From Variovorax fucosicus (GTDB taxonomy: Bacteria; Pseudomonadota; Gammaproteobacteria; Burkholderiales; Burkholderiaceae_C): a stretch of 64,000 bases of DNA. The translations under genes were made by a program, and so were the position numbers. Location: contig NZ_JASZYU010000003.1 of NCBI RefSeq assembly GCF_030316825.1, forward strand, positions 372,001 to 436,000. Direction: 5' to 3'. Below are positions 35,501 to 43,600 of this stretch, piece by piece (position 1 is the first letter of the stretch; each line of letters begins with the position of its first letter). Below the pieces are notes generated by a model. That model saw nothing but the letters and a program-made list of their open reading frames with translations, was not told the DNA's origin and searched no databases.

Positions 35501-35554
35501 GGCCGCAACAACGTTCAGGCAGCATCTTTGCCGATCGAAGGCAATCAGCCTTGA
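32534..35554 (+). CDS. Membrane diguanylate cyclase: Cache-HAMP-four PAS-GGDEF
   Basis: A 1006-residue sensor that should make cyclic di-GMP from two GTP. TM1 (LLITSLVLALVGATGWW) and TM2 (about 265-290, LLWLGLGCALLVWLGTTWL) bracket a ~230-residue periplasmic Cache-type domain. HAMP follows, then four PAS domains (about 350-845), each ending near TDITERTQAE-, RDISAAK-, SDITAHHE- or TDITRQK-like exit motifs, and GGDEF (850-1000). The active site RLGGDEFTVI is intact, and an inhibitory I-site RSSD sits five residues before it. No EAL domain is present. The ATG at 32534 follows GAAGAAGA. The signal sensed is unknown. Confidence 0.93.
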   Translation: MRFKLRTKTALLITSLVLALVGATGWWQYRNLSSEYVNLMREQQQALTESAAADLDYKLGVHLAALTRAARELGTQGFADAAAQQRFLADKDLRAMFDNAALATLDGAIIAINPPATQPPNVADRDYFRRVRDLGQPAISAPLLTKGSHQPAVVMAVPVAGSDGRLVGVLGAALNLQRANVLGDLSRATVGRGGYYEIVTRGESPQVVMHPDANLLLKPAAAAAVAFTGGTENDLATHATVRSADWDLRLIVPARIAYAPLEQARRNLLLQLLWLGLGCALLVWLGTTWLMRPLEALSSAIRTLRHSPGSQVKLDVVANDERGDLAREFDALMADLREKRLEMSAVTDASPVGLFRCDSDGRMTYVNDEYLAIHGLERKDAGEGWLSLVREEIREKVRQEWIRIVNAADPMNATRRLHRRDGTQVLVTLRSRPVLAEGRVMGHVGTVTDITERTQAERALRTLTAIFDMTTDYIVQLDATGRLIYMNPAARRRTGLDMNAPIEQLKITDFNPPKTMERFKSEVVPTAVSTGVWVGESMVWNAERQEFPVSHMVIAHRDKHGKVEYFSGLMRDISAAKIAERALRDSEHRLRMVTDHLPALISYLDRDLRFRFVNKAYQDWFGVEPEQLLGRSLHEFYGDEAWAQMEPHMRAALAGRQITYERRLVTPGGRRDIQATLVPEYDEHGEVMGLYTLDSDITAHHEAEEALQESEARLRTVADALPMRVAYIDADERYRFNNLAYERGFGLSRDQIEGHTVKELLGEPAYQTVQQHILAALAGEAVTFQSEITKSDSYYCYEAQYIPQPAVNDETIVGFHAVITDITRQKLEEKRLVNLAQIDPLTGLLNRAGFDVRLTEAMEHGRSTGALMALMYLDIDGFKQINDQYGHQAGDELLRGFAGRLSQALRSSDVRARLGGDEFTVIMEGLPNADVAASAAEKLINAMRVPFAIQQRTIVITTSIGLAFYQGGTATAAALIKRADEMLYQAKRSGRNNVQAASLPIEGNQP

Positions 35555-35623
35555 TCTTGCCGACTCGGGCGGGAAGGTCTCCGATCGATTGAGCGAGCCA
35601 GAACGAAAGGCAAGGGGGCAGAG

Positions 35624-38600
35624 TCAGGCCAGCAGTGTGTCAAGCAGATGCGCCACGTGAACCGCTTTGCGCTGGGCGCCGTCGGCAATCTGGTGCCTGC
35701 AACTGGTGCCGTCGGCCACTACGATCGCATCCGGGTTCTTGCGCACTGCGGGCAGCAGGCTGGCTTCGGCCATTTGCATCGACACCGCATAGTGCGAGGC
35801 CTCGTAGCCGAAGCTGCCGGCCATGCCGCAGCACGAACTCTCGATCAACTCGGGGCGGGCGCCGGGAATCAGCTTGAGCACCTCGAGGATCGGCGTGACC
35901 GCGCCAAATGCTTTTTGGTGGCAATGGCCATGCAGCAGGATCGGCTTGCCAGCGGGCCTGAGCACGATCTCGAAGCGGCCGGCCTTGGCTTCGCGCGCCA
36001 CGAACTCCTCGAACATCAGCGCTTGCTTGGACACAGTGAAAGCCTTGTCGCCCAGGCCCATCACCAGCGTCTCGTCGCGCAGTGTCAGCAGGCATGAGGG
36101 CTCGAGGCCGACGATCGCGATGCCCGCTTCCGCAAACGGGAGCAGCGCATCGATGAGCGCGCCGGCTTTCGCCTTGGCCTCGGCCACCATGCCGCTGGCG
36201 AGGTAAGTGCGGCCGCAGCAATGGTGGCCGCCGGCCTTCTCGACCGTGTGCAGGGTGTAGCCGGCCGCCTTCAACACGCGCGCGGCCGCCAGTGCGTTCT
36301 CGCTCTCGAAGGTGCCGTTGAATGTGTCGACGAACAGCACCGCCGCCTTGCGGCCAGCACCGGCTGCTGCAAGGGTGTCGTCGCGGCTGGCGAACATGGC
36401 GGCGTCGCGGGCGCGCCAGAAGGTGTCGCGGCGCCACGCCGGCAACGAACGCTTGGCGGAAAAGCCCAGGAGCTTCTCCCCCAGCCAGGCAGCGCCCGGC
36501 ACCGTGTTGCGCAGGTTCAGCAGTCCGGGCCAGCGGCTCGCGAAGTGGGCGTATTCGGGCAGGTGCGCAACCAGCCGGTCTTTGATGGTGTGTCCATGCC
36601 TGGCCTTGTAGTGCGCGAGGAACTCGATTTTCATCTTGGCCATGTCGACGCCGGTCGGGCAGTCGCGCTTGCAGCCCTTGCAGCCGACGCACAGGTCCAT
36701 GGTGTCGTGCATCGCCGCGCTGGTGAAGGCGTCGGGTCCCAACTGCCCCGAGACCGCCAGCCGCAGCGTATTGGCGCGGCCACGCGTCAGGTGCTGCTCA
36801 TCGCGCGTCACGCGGTAGCTCGGGCACATTGTGCCGGCGTCGAACTTGCGGCAATGGCCGTTGTTGTTGCACATCTCCACGGCTTTGGCAAAGCCGCCCG
36901 TGGTGTCGCCTCCTGTACCGGGCGCCGTCGTCACTTCGGTCACCGGATCGGCCTGCACGTTCCACGCCGACCAGTCGAGGATCGGCGTCAGCGAAATGCG
37001 CTTGTAAGGCCTTGGTGCGGTGGACGGCGAGAAGCGGAACAATGCGCCATCGTCCATCCTCGGCGGGTCGATGATCTTGCCGGGGTTGAACAGGTTGATC
37101 GGGTCCAGCTTGTTCTTGATGGCCCGGAAGGCCTCATTGATGGCGGGCCCGAACTGCCATTCGATCCACTCGCCACGGCACAGGCCGTCGCCATGCTCGC
37201 CGCTGAAGGCGCCTTTGTACTTGCGCACCAGCTCACTGGCTTCCTCGGCAATGGCGCGCATCTTGGCGCCGCCATCGGTGCGCATGTCGAGGATCGGGCG
37301 CACATGCAGCGTGCCGACTGAGGCGTGCGCGTACCAAGTACCGCGGCTGCCGTACTTGGCAAAGACTTCGGTCAGGCCGTCGGTGTATTCGGCGAGGTGT
37401 TCCAGCGGCACGGCGCAGTCCTCGATGAAGCTCACGGGTTTGCCGTCCCCCTTCAGGCTCATCATGATGTTGAGTCCGGCCTTGCGCACGTCCCACAGGT
37501 TCTTCTGCGGCGCGTCGTCTGCCATCTGCACCACGCTGCCGGGCAGGCCCAGGTCGCCCATCAGTTCCACCAGCTGCTTGAGCCGCGGCAGCAGAGCCGC
37601 CTTGTCATTGCCCGAAAACTCGACCAGCAGGATCGCTGCCGGCTTGCCGATCAGCGCCGTCTCGACAGTCGACCTGAATGCCGGGTTGGTCAGACTCAGC
37701 TCGATCATGGTGCGGTCGACCAGTTCCACCGCCGTCGGGCCTAGTTTTACGATGTGCTGCGCCGAATCCATCGCGGCGTGGAAGGTCGGGAAGTTGACGA
37801 TGCCAAGCACCTTGGCGCGTGGCACCTCGCTGAGCCTGAGCGTCAGGCTGCGGGTGTAGGCCAGCGTGCCCTCGGCGCCGACCAGCAGGTGTGCCAGGTT
37901 GACGGTGCCGTCGGTGGTGTACGGTTTCTCGTTCTGGTTGTCGAAGATGTCAAGGTTGTAGCCGGCCACCCGGCGTAGCACCTTGGGCCAACGCGTGGCG
38001 ATCTCGCCGCGGTGCTGCGCGGCCAGCTGACGCACATGGTTGGCGATGTCGGTGGCACGGGATCCGAGTGTCGACACCGGCCCGAAGTCCACCAACTCAC
38101 CGTCGGACAGCCAGGCGCTCGCGCCCAGCACGTTGTGCACCATGTTGCCGTAGGCAATAGAGCGCGAGCCGCACGAGTTGTTGCCAGCCATGCCACCCAG
38201 CGTGGCTTGGGCGCTGGTCGACACATCGACCGGATACCACAGGCCATGTGGCTTGAGCTGCGCATTCAGGTGGTCGAGCACCAGGCCTGGCTCGACGGTA
38301 GCGGTGCGCGCCTGCACGTCGATGTCGAGTACGCGACGAAAGTGCTTGCTGTTGTCGATCACCAGCGCTGCGCCGGTGGTCTGGCCACACTGGCTGGTGC
38401 CGCCACCGCGCGCCAGAATTGGCACCTTGAGCTCGCGCGCAATGTCGATGGCGGTGGCGATGTCACGCTCGGTCTTGGGAACCAGAACGCCCACTGGTTG
38501 GATCTGGTAGATCGAAGCGTCGGTGGCATAGCGTCCGCGTGAGGCCGCATCGAACATCACTTCGCCTTCGGTCTCGGCGCGCAGGCGGCGCGCCAGTGCC

Positions 38601-38668
38601 TCGCAGATGTCGTTGGGGGGCAGGGCGGTGCCGGCGGGCTGCAGGGCGTGGGCGGATTCGATCAGCAT
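35624..38668 (-). CDS. YdiJ-like FAD-linked and Fe-S-binding D-2-hydroxyacid dehydrogenase
   Basis: A 1014-residue two-part dehydrogenase, matching the length and layout of the YdiJ family. The N-terminal FAD_binding_4 domain has PILARGGGTSQCGQTTG and GMAGNNSCGSRSIAYG. The FAD-oxidase C domain follows, then a 4Fe-4S motif LCVGCKGCKRDCPTGVDMAK (about 660). Two CCG-type Cys-rich blocks follow (LHGHCHQKAFG near 912; SSCCGMAGSFGYE near 945). Relatives oxidise D-2-hydroxyglutarate or D-lactate and pass electrons to the respiratory chain. I start at the ATG at 38668; a longer reading overlaps the GntR gene, which ends 23 bp upstream in the same direction. Confidence 0.9.
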   Translation of the reverse strand: MLIESAHALQPAGTALPPNDICEALARRLRAETEGEVMFDAASRGRYATDASIYQIQPVGVLVPKTERDIATAIDIARELKVPILARGGGTSQCGQTTGAALVIDNSKHFRRVLDIDVQARTATVEPGLVLDHLNAQLKPHGLWYPVDVSTSAQATLGGMAGNNSCGSRSIAYGNMVHNVLGASAWLSDGELVDFGPVSTLGSRATDIANHVRQLAAQHRGEIATRWPKVLRRVAGYNLDIFDNQNEKPYTTDGTVNLAHLLVGAEGTLAYTRSLTLRLSEVPRAKVLGIVNFPTFHAAMDSAQHIVKLGPTAVELVDRTMIELSLTNPAFRSTVETALIGKPAAILLVEFSGNDKAALLPRLKQLVELMGDLGLPGSVVQMADDAPQKNLWDVRKAGLNIMMSLKGDGKPVSFIEDCAVPLEHLAEYTDGLTEVFAKYGSRGTWYAHASVGTLHVRPILDMRTDGGAKMRAIAEEASELVRKYKGAFSGEHGDGLCRGEWIEWQFGPAINEAFRAIKNKLDPINLFNPGKIIDPPRMDDGALFRFSPSTAPRPYKRISLTPILDWSAWNVQADPVTEVTTAPGTGGDTTGGFAKAVEMCNNNGHCRKFDAGTMCPSYRVTRDEQHLTRGRANTLRLAVSGQLGPDAFTSAAMHDTMDLCVGCKGCKRDCPTGVDMAKMKIEFLAHYKARHGHTIKDRLVAHLPEYAHFASRWPGLLNLRNTVPGAAWLGEKLLGFSAKRSLPAWRRDTFWRARDAAMFASRDDTLAAAGAGRKAAVLFVDTFNGTFESENALAAARVLKAAGYTLHTVEKAGGHHCCGRTYLASGMVAEAKAKAGALIDALLPFAEAGIAIVGLEPSCLLTLRDETLVMGLGDKAFTVSKQALMFEEFVAREAKAGRFEIVLRPAGKPILLHGHCHQKAFGAVTPILEVLKLIPGARPELIESSCCGMAGSFGYEASHYAVSMQMAEASLLPAVRKNPDAIVVADGTSCRHQIADGAQRKAVHVAHLLDTLLA

Positions 38669-38691
38669 GGTGTGCGGTGTGGAGCGTGGGC

Positions 38692-39381
38692 TCAGGATTT
38701 GATGGCGTTCGGATAGATCTCCCCGGCGCGCAGCAGGTCGAGCACGGTGTCGCGTTTGCGAAGCAGATGCTCGACCAGCACCTTGCGCAGCGCCGCGCCG
38801 TCGCGGGCATCCAGCGCCTCGAGCATCTGTTCGTGCTCCTTGACCGCGCTCTTCCACTTCGCCTCGTTCTGGTTGGTGCGAAAGCGCAGGGACTGCACGC
38901 GCGCGTTGATGGATCGGTAGGTAGCGGTGAGCACCGGGTTGCCGGCGGCGTTGTTGATGGCAGTGTGGATCAGCGCGTTGAGGCGGTAATAGCCCGACAG
39001 ATCACGGCGCGCGTAGCAGGCCAGCATTTCGTAGTGCAGCGCGCGCAGTTCGGCCAGGTCGCCGTCGCCGATGCGCTGCGCCGCCAGCTCGCCGGACATG
39101 CCTTCGAGCATCGCCAGCACCTCGAAGGTGTTGAGCACGTCGGCCTCCGTCAGCCGCACCGCCACGGCCCCGCGATTGGGCAGCAGGTCGACAAGCCCTT
39201 CGGCCGCCAGAAGCTTGATGGCCTCGCGCAGCGGCGTGCGCGAGACGCGCAACTGTTCGCACAACTCGCGCTCGTTGAGTTTGGCGCCTGGCGCGATGCG
39301 CCCCTCGATCAGCATGGTGCGCAACCGCGCGGCCACCTGGTCGTGCAGGGAGAGACGCGAGATTTCAATAATTTCAGCCAT
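38692..39381 (-). CDS. GntR-family regulator, FCD (FadR-type) subgroup
   Basis: A 229-residue regulator. The winged-helix domain (residues ~8-75) has KLNERELCEQLRVSRTPLRE and GLVDLLPNRGAVAVR. The FCD ligand domain covers ~85-220, with metal/ligand-type residues in LNALIHTAINNAAGNPVL. FCD regulators usually sense organic acids. It sits between the YdiJ-like gene (same strand, probably one operon) and the divergent aminotransferase gene. Two inverted copies of a 13-bp motif lie in the divergent gap, so it probably controls both sides. Confidence 0.9.
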   Translation of the reverse strand: MAEIIEISRLSLHDQVAARLRTMLIEGRIAPGAKLNERELCEQLRVSRTPLREAIKLLAAEGLVDLLPNRGAVAVRLTEADVLNTFEVLAMLEGMSGELAAQRIGDGDLAELRALHYEMLACYARRDLSGYYRLNALIHTAINNAAGNPVLTATYRSINARVQSLRFRTNQNEAKWKSAVKEHEQMLEALDARDGAALRKVLVEHLLRKRDTVLDLLRAGEIYPNAIKS

Positions 39382-39400
39382 GGGTTCTCACAAAAACGGA

Positions 39401-39480
39401 TTTTGCATACAAATTATGGCAGACACAATAGAGAGGTCTAAGTGTTATCGAGCATTCATGTTTGTATTTTGAATGCAAAA
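39401..39480. promoter_or_regulatory. Paired GntR-type binding sites
   Basis: TTTTGCATACAAA at 39401-39413 and, on the other strand, TTTTGCATTCAAA at 39480-39468 match at 12 of 13 positions. The two face each other across the region between the GntR gene and the aminotransferase gene. An additional GCATTC/GAATGC inverted pair overlaps the second site. Placement suggests binding by the FCD-type GntR regulator and control in both directions. Confidence 0.6.
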
Positions 39481-39506
39481 ATCGTGGTTTTCAAAGGACG
39501 CCGCCC

Positions 39507-40748
39507 ATGCTCAACCTTGACTTTCATCCGACCGGTCGCCACTTTCTGCAGATCCCCGGTCCAAGCCCGGTACCCGATCGGATTCTGCGGGCGATGAGCC
39601 TGCCCACGATCGATCACCGAGGGCCTGAGTTCGGCGCGCTGGGGCTCAAGGTGCTAGCGGGCGTGCGCGAGATCTTCAAGACCAGGCATCCAGTCATCAT
39701 TTATCCCGCGTCGGGTACCGGCGCCTGGGAGGCCGCGTTGGCCAATACGCTGAGCCCGGGCGATCACGTCGTGATGTACGAGACCGGCCACTTCGCCACG
39801 CTATGGAGCAAGATGGCAACGCGGCTGGGCATCTCCAGCGAGTTTCTGGCCTGGAAGGGCAGCGACGAGCACTTGCCCAATGCGCCCAGTTGGCGCCGCG
39901 GCGTACAGGCAGACCTGATAGAAGAGCGCCTGCGCAAGGATCCGGAGCACCGCATCAAGGCAGTGTGCGTGGTTCACAACGAAACCTCCACAGGCGTCAC
40001 CTCAAACATCGCTGCGGTTCGCAAGGCGATCGACGCGGCAAGGCACCCGGCGCTGTTGATGGTCGACACCATTTCGGGCCTGGCCAGTGCCGACTTCCGC
40101 CACGACGAGTGGGGCGTGGATGTGACGGTCAGCGGCTCGCAGAAGGGCCTCATGCTGCCGCCGGGCATCAGCTTCAACGCCATATCGCCGCGCGCACTCG
40201 AGGCCATGAAGTCCGCCAAGCTCCCGCGCGCTTTCTGGGCGTGGGACGAGATCGTCGAGATGAACGAATCCGGCTACTGGCCATACACCCCCAACACCAA
40301 CCTCCTGTACGGCCTGTCGGAAGCGCTGGACATGATCCTCGGCGAAAGGCTGGACAACGTGTTCGCTCGACACGAGCGATGGGCCGCCGGCGTGCGAGCC
40401 GCAGTCAACGCGTGGGGCCTGCCGATACAGTGCGCCGATGCCAGCGTCTATTCGCCTGTACTGACCGGCGTGATCACGCCGCCGGGCGTAGATGCCGACG
40501 CGCTGCGCCGACTGATCTACGAGCGCTTCGATCTCTCGTTGGGCACCGGCCTTGGCAAGCTCAAGGGCCGCATGTTCCGCATGGGACATTTGGGCGACAG
40601 CAACGACCTGACGCTGGTGGCCATGGTGGCGGGCGTCGAGATGGGCCTGAAGCTCGCAGGCGTGAAGCTCGCGGGCAGCGGTGTGCAGGCGACCATGGAT
40701 CACTTTGCCAGTCACGCAGCATCCGTCGCGTTGCAGCGTGCGGCCTGA
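39507..40748 (+). CDS. Class V aminotransferase, serine-glyoxylate type
   Basis: A 413-residue PLP enzyme of the alanine/serine-glyoxylate aminotransferase family. The N-terminal HFLQIPGPSPVPDRILRAMS and IIYPASGTGAWEAALANTL (cofactor phosphate cup) are typical. The PLP Lys is in TVSGSQKGLMLPPG, after the cofactor Asp in MVDTISGLASADF. It would make glycine from glyoxylate using serine or alanine, giving hydroxypyruvate or pyruvate. The ATG at 39507 follows AAAGGACG. It heads a plus-strand unit with a Bug receptor and a hydratase and is divergent from the GntR/YdiJ-like pair. Confidence 0.9.
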   Translation: MLNLDFHPTGRHFLQIPGPSPVPDRILRAMSLPTIDHRGPEFGALGLKVLAGVREIFKTRHPVIIYPASGTGAWEAALANTLSPGDHVVMYETGHFATLWSKMATRLGISSEFLAWKGSDEHLPNAPSWRRGVQADLIEERLRKDPEHRIKAVCVVHNETSTGVTSNIAAVRKAIDAARHPALLMVDTISGLASADFRHDEWGVDVTVSGSQKGLMLPPGISFNAISPRALEAMKSAKLPRAFWAWDEIVEMNESGYWPYTPNTNLLYGLSEALDMILGERLDNVFARHERWAAGVRAAVNAWGLPIQCADASVYSPVLTGVITPPGVDADALRRLIYERFDLSLGTGLGKLKGRMFRMGHLGDSNDLTLVAMVAGVEMGLKLAGVKLAGSGVQATMDHFASHAASVALQRAA

Positions 40749-40761
40749 GGTGCGATCGACC

Positions 40762-41739
40762 ATGCAACGACGCACTCTCATCCAAGCCGCCGGCGCCGCC
40801 GCGGCCACCTTGGGCGTCCCTCGCCTGTTCGCCCAGGAATGGCCCACGTCGCCGGTTCGCATCGTGGTCGGCTTTCCGCCGGGCGGCGGAACCGATGCGC
40901 TGGCGCGCGTGGTGGCGCAAAAGCTCACCGTCATGTGGAACCAGCCGGTCATTGTTGAAAACAAGGGCGGCGTGGCTGGCGTGCTGGCGGCCGAGTATGT
41001 GTCGCAGCAGCCGAGCGACGGCAGCACCCTGCTGATGGCGCACATCAACAGCCACGCGCTGGCCCCCAGCCTGCAGCCCAAGCTTCGCTACAGCGTGGAG
41101 CGCGACTTTGTTCCGATCGTGTTGGTCGGTGTAACGCCCAATCTGCTGATAGCCAGCCCGGCGCAGAAGGCGGCCACGGTCAAAGACATCGTCACCCTGT
41201 GCAATGCGACGCCCGGCACAGTGAGCTTCGGGTCGGCCGGCGCCGGTTCGGCGCAGCATCTCGCGCTCGAGATGTTCAAGCTGCAGGGCAGGGTGGACGC
41301 GCTGCACGTGCCGTACAAAGGCAGTGGGCCGCTGTTGGCCGATCTCATGGGTGGCCAGATCCAGTACAGCTTCGAAACGATGACCGCGGCCACACCGCAC
41401 GTGAAGAGCGGCAAGGTGATCGCCGTGGCCCAGACACGCCTGAAGCGTGCCAAGGGCCACCCTTCGGTGCCGACCATGCAGGAGCAGGGCTTCGAGGGCT
41501 TCGAGGCCACCACGTGGTACGGCCTGGCCGGCCCTGGGAAGCTGCCAGCGGCCATCGCCGACAAGATCAACCGCGACGTCAACACGGTGCTGGCGATGCC
41601 CGACGTGCAGGAGCGGCTCGACACCTACGGCGCCGAAGACGGCGGCGGCTCGCGCGAGAAGTTCAGGCAGTTCATTTCGAGCGAGATCGCGAAGTGGGCC
41701 AAGGTGGTCAAGGACGGCAAGGTCAGGGTGGACGGGTAG
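40762..41739 (+). CDS. Bug-family solute-binding protein (TctC-like)
   Basis: A 325-residue periplasmic receptor. The signal peptide starts MQRRTLIQAAGAAAATLG; an RR near the N-terminus hints at possible Tat export. The mature part has the Bug pattern WPTSPVRIVVGFPPGGGTDA and VENKGGVAGVLAAEYVSQQP. It lies 13 bp after the aminotransferase and 9 bp before the hydratase, so the three are co-transcribed. The ligand is probably a carboxylate handled by those enzymes. No membrane partner is encoded nearby. Confidence 0.92.
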   Translation: MQRRTLIQAAGAAAATLGVPRLFAQEWPTSPVRIVVGFPPGGGTDALARVVAQKLTVMWNQPVIVENKGGVAGVLAAEYVSQQPSDGSTLLMAHINSHALAPSLQPKLRYSVERDFVPIVLVGVTPNLLIASPAQKAATVKDIVTLCNATPGTVSFGSAGAGSAQHLALEMFKLQGRVDALHVPYKGSGPLLADLMGGQIQYSFETMTAATPHVKSGKVIAVAQTRLKRAKGHPSVPTMQEQGFEGFEATTWYGLAGPGKLPAAIADKINRDVNTVLAMPDVQERLDTYGAEDGGGSREKFRQFISSEIAKWAKVVKDGKVRVDG

Positions 41740-41748
41740 GCTGCCGCG

Positions 41749-42519
41749 ATGGATACGAATACCCTGGACGAACTCGTGGGCGCGCTGGTAACGGCGCGCA
41801 AAGACGGCCGCGCCGTTGCCGCATCCGCATGGCAGGCCAGCCTCGCCGACGCGGCGCAGGCCTATCGGGCGCAAGACGACGTTGCGCGCGCCATGGGATG
41901 GTTCGATGCCGCCATGCCGCAGCACTGGAAGTCGGGTGGCCCCTCGCGCGAGGCGGTACTTACCCATGCACCGCTCCCACCGGTCGGCGTGCGGATCAGC
42001 CCAGCGAACTTTGCCGATCTGCGTTTCAACGGGCCCGGCATCGAGGCAGAGATTGCCTTGCGACTAGGCGATGCCGTGACGCCGGAGCGCGCTGCCGCAC
42101 TGACGCCGGAGAACGCGTGCTCGGTGGTTGATGCGATGGCCGTGTCGATCGAGGTGGTGGACTCGCGCTGGCAAGAGGGGCCGCGCGCGCCGGCTCTGCT
42201 GCGCTTGGCCGATTCCCAGTCGCACGGCGCCCTGGTGCTAGGCGCGTGGGTACCGTATGCCGAGCTCGACTGGGCGGCTCAGCGGTGCGAGGCGTGCATC
42301 GATGCGCAGGAGCCGGTGATCCGCATCGGCACCCATCCCATGCGCGATCCCGCATGGCTGCTGCCGGTGTGGCTGAAGCACGCGACACGGGATGGCGCCA
42401 GCGTGCCGGCCGGCACCGTTGTCACCACGGGCTCGTGGGTTGGCATCCTGCCGGTAGTCTCTGGACAGAGGGTTGTAGTCGAATTTCCGGGCATTGGTCG
42501 GGCCGAGGCGCTGTTCTGA
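41749..42519 (+). CDS. 2-keto-4-pentenoate hydratase-family protein
   Basis: A 256-residue protein of the MhpD/DmpH (FAH-like) hydratase/decarboxylase fold. Recognisable parts are VGVRISPANFADLRFNG, GIEAEIALRLGDAVTPE (metal-binding Glu residues), AVSIEVVDSRW and the end region GTVVTTGSWVGILPVVSGQ. Relatives hydrate 2-hydroxy-penta-2,4-dienoate or decarboxylate 4-oxalocrotonate in aromatic meta-cleavage, but no other meta-cleavage genes are nearby. Here its substrate is likely an unsaturated or oxo-acid taken up by the neighbouring Bug system. It is last in its operon and convergent with the N-acetyltransferase gene. Confidence 0.85.
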   Translation: MDTNTLDELVGALVTARKDGRAVAASAWQASLADAAQAYRAQDDVARAMGWFDAAMPQHWKSGGPSREAVLTHAPLPPVGVRISPANFADLRFNGPGIEAEIALRLGDAVTPERAAALTPENACSVVDAMAVSIEVVDSRWQEGPRAPALLRLADSQSHGALVLGAWVPYAELDWAAQRCEACIDAQEPVIRIGTHPMRDPAWLLPVWLKHATRDGASVPAGTVVTTGSWVGILPVVSGQRVVVEFPGIGRAEALF

Positions 42520-42655
42520 ACATGTCAACGCCAAGCTCAAATGTCGCATTCCTGGCCAGCCGGAGGCAGGACGCAGCGCTTCAAGCTCAGGAGTGCCCTT
42601 GAGCGGCGGCGATGCGTGCGGCGTCACATCGTGATCGGAGTTGCGCGCGGACGCC

Positions 42656-43450
42656 TCAAGGGTCCGCGATAAGCCGCGCAACGATGTGCCGCAGGTCCGG
42701 ATGCTGAGGCAAGCGAATGCCGAAGTCGCTCTGCAGCACGTCGATGACGGCGTCGACCTCGGTGAGTTGCCGTCGCTCGCTGGCCACACCCAATCGGTGG
42801 ATGGCGTAGCTGCCATTGCCGAGCGTCCGGCGCAGCCCGGGCCCAGTGCGAGCCGCCACCAGTTGGCCGAGAAACGGGGAGTCCTCGTGCGTCGACACGT
42901 ACCAGTTGCCCACGACGTAGTCGATGTCGGTCTGCGGCTGCAGGTCGAATACATACATGGCGCGCCAGCTGCCGGCGACCAGTGCCCGAAGGGTATAGCT
43001 GCCCTCGTGGTGGGTCAGGCGATAGGGTTCATGCGCAGTGGCCTGTTCTTCTTCGGTGTCCACGCGCAGAGGTCCTGTGGGTACCATGCCTCCGAAACCT
43101 ACATCGGTGATGTAGCGGCAGCCGTCGAGCAGAACCGTCACCAGCATGTGAGTGCGTGGCGTCGATGCGTCCTCGGGGCCGCCCATAACGACACGTCCGG
43201 TGATGCCCCGCGCATCGAATCCCAGCCGTCGAAGCAGTGCCAGGTACAGGCGGTTGAGCTCGTAGCAGTAGCCGCCGCGCCCATCTCCGTTTCGTTCATC
43301 GAGGAGTCCTTTCCAAGGGAAGCAATTCGGCGGTGTCAGCATGAGTTCAATCGGGGGCATCGGGGTGGACACGCAGATCCAAGCCCTCACGCAACATGCA
43401 GGTTTGGGCTGACCGACGCGCGCCATCCGGTCTGCTTTCCTCCCACGCAC
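42656..43450 (-). CDS. Arylamine N-acetyltransferase, N-terminus uncertain
   Basis: A protein of up to 264 residues of the NAT family, which moves acetyl from acetyl-CoA to arylamines or hydrazines. The triad is clear: Cys62 in GRGGYCYELN, His in TPRTHMLVTVLL, Asp in YITDVGFGGMV. The first ~50 residues do not show the usual PFENLD-type segment found before the Cys in this family, although MPPIELMLTPPN may be a remnant of it. The true start may be 43450, 43426 or 43360, or the N-terminal helices may be altered. A palindrome lies just upstream. It is an isolated gene, convergent with the hydratase. Confidence 0.75.
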   Translation of the reverse strand: MRGRKADRMARVGQPKPACCVRAWICVSTPMPPIELMLTPPNCFPWKGLLDERNGDGRGGYCYELNRLYLALLRRLGFDARGITGRVVMGGPEDASTPRTHMLVTVLLDGCRYITDVGFGGMVPTGPLRVDTEEEQATAHEPYRLTHHEGSYTLRALVAGSWRAMYVFDLQPQTDIDYVVGNWYVSTHEDSPFLGQLVAARTGPGLRRTLGNGSYAIHRLGVASERRQLTEVDAVIDVLQSDFGIRLPQHPDLRHIVARLIADP

Positions 43451-43457
43451 TAAAATA

Positions 43458-43468
43458 ATACAATGTAT
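43458..43468. promoter_or_regulatory. Palindrome upstream of the N-acetyltransferase gene
   Basis: ATACAATGTAT is an 11-bp palindrome with a single central base, in an AT-rich patch (43451-43480) of otherwise GC-rich DNA. It lies 8 bp before the longest possible start of the NAT gene, where an operator or promoter would be expected. No dedicated regulator gene is adjacent. Confidence 0.4.
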
Positions 43469-43600
43469 ATTATGTTAAATGTAGGTCGCGCTCCGTCGTG
43501 AGGTTGGAAAGAAGCACGCAGCGCCGGTTCTTGCATCCCCCCTTTTCGACCGATCGGCCTCGCTGCCTCGAGACCGCCACCAGGTTAATCGGCAGGAGGC

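Noticed and set aside
43321..43450. Frameshift explanation for the odd N-terminus of the N-acetyltransferase
   Set aside because: I checked other frames of the same strand for the missing PFENLD-like segment and did not find it, so a simple frameshift is not supported.
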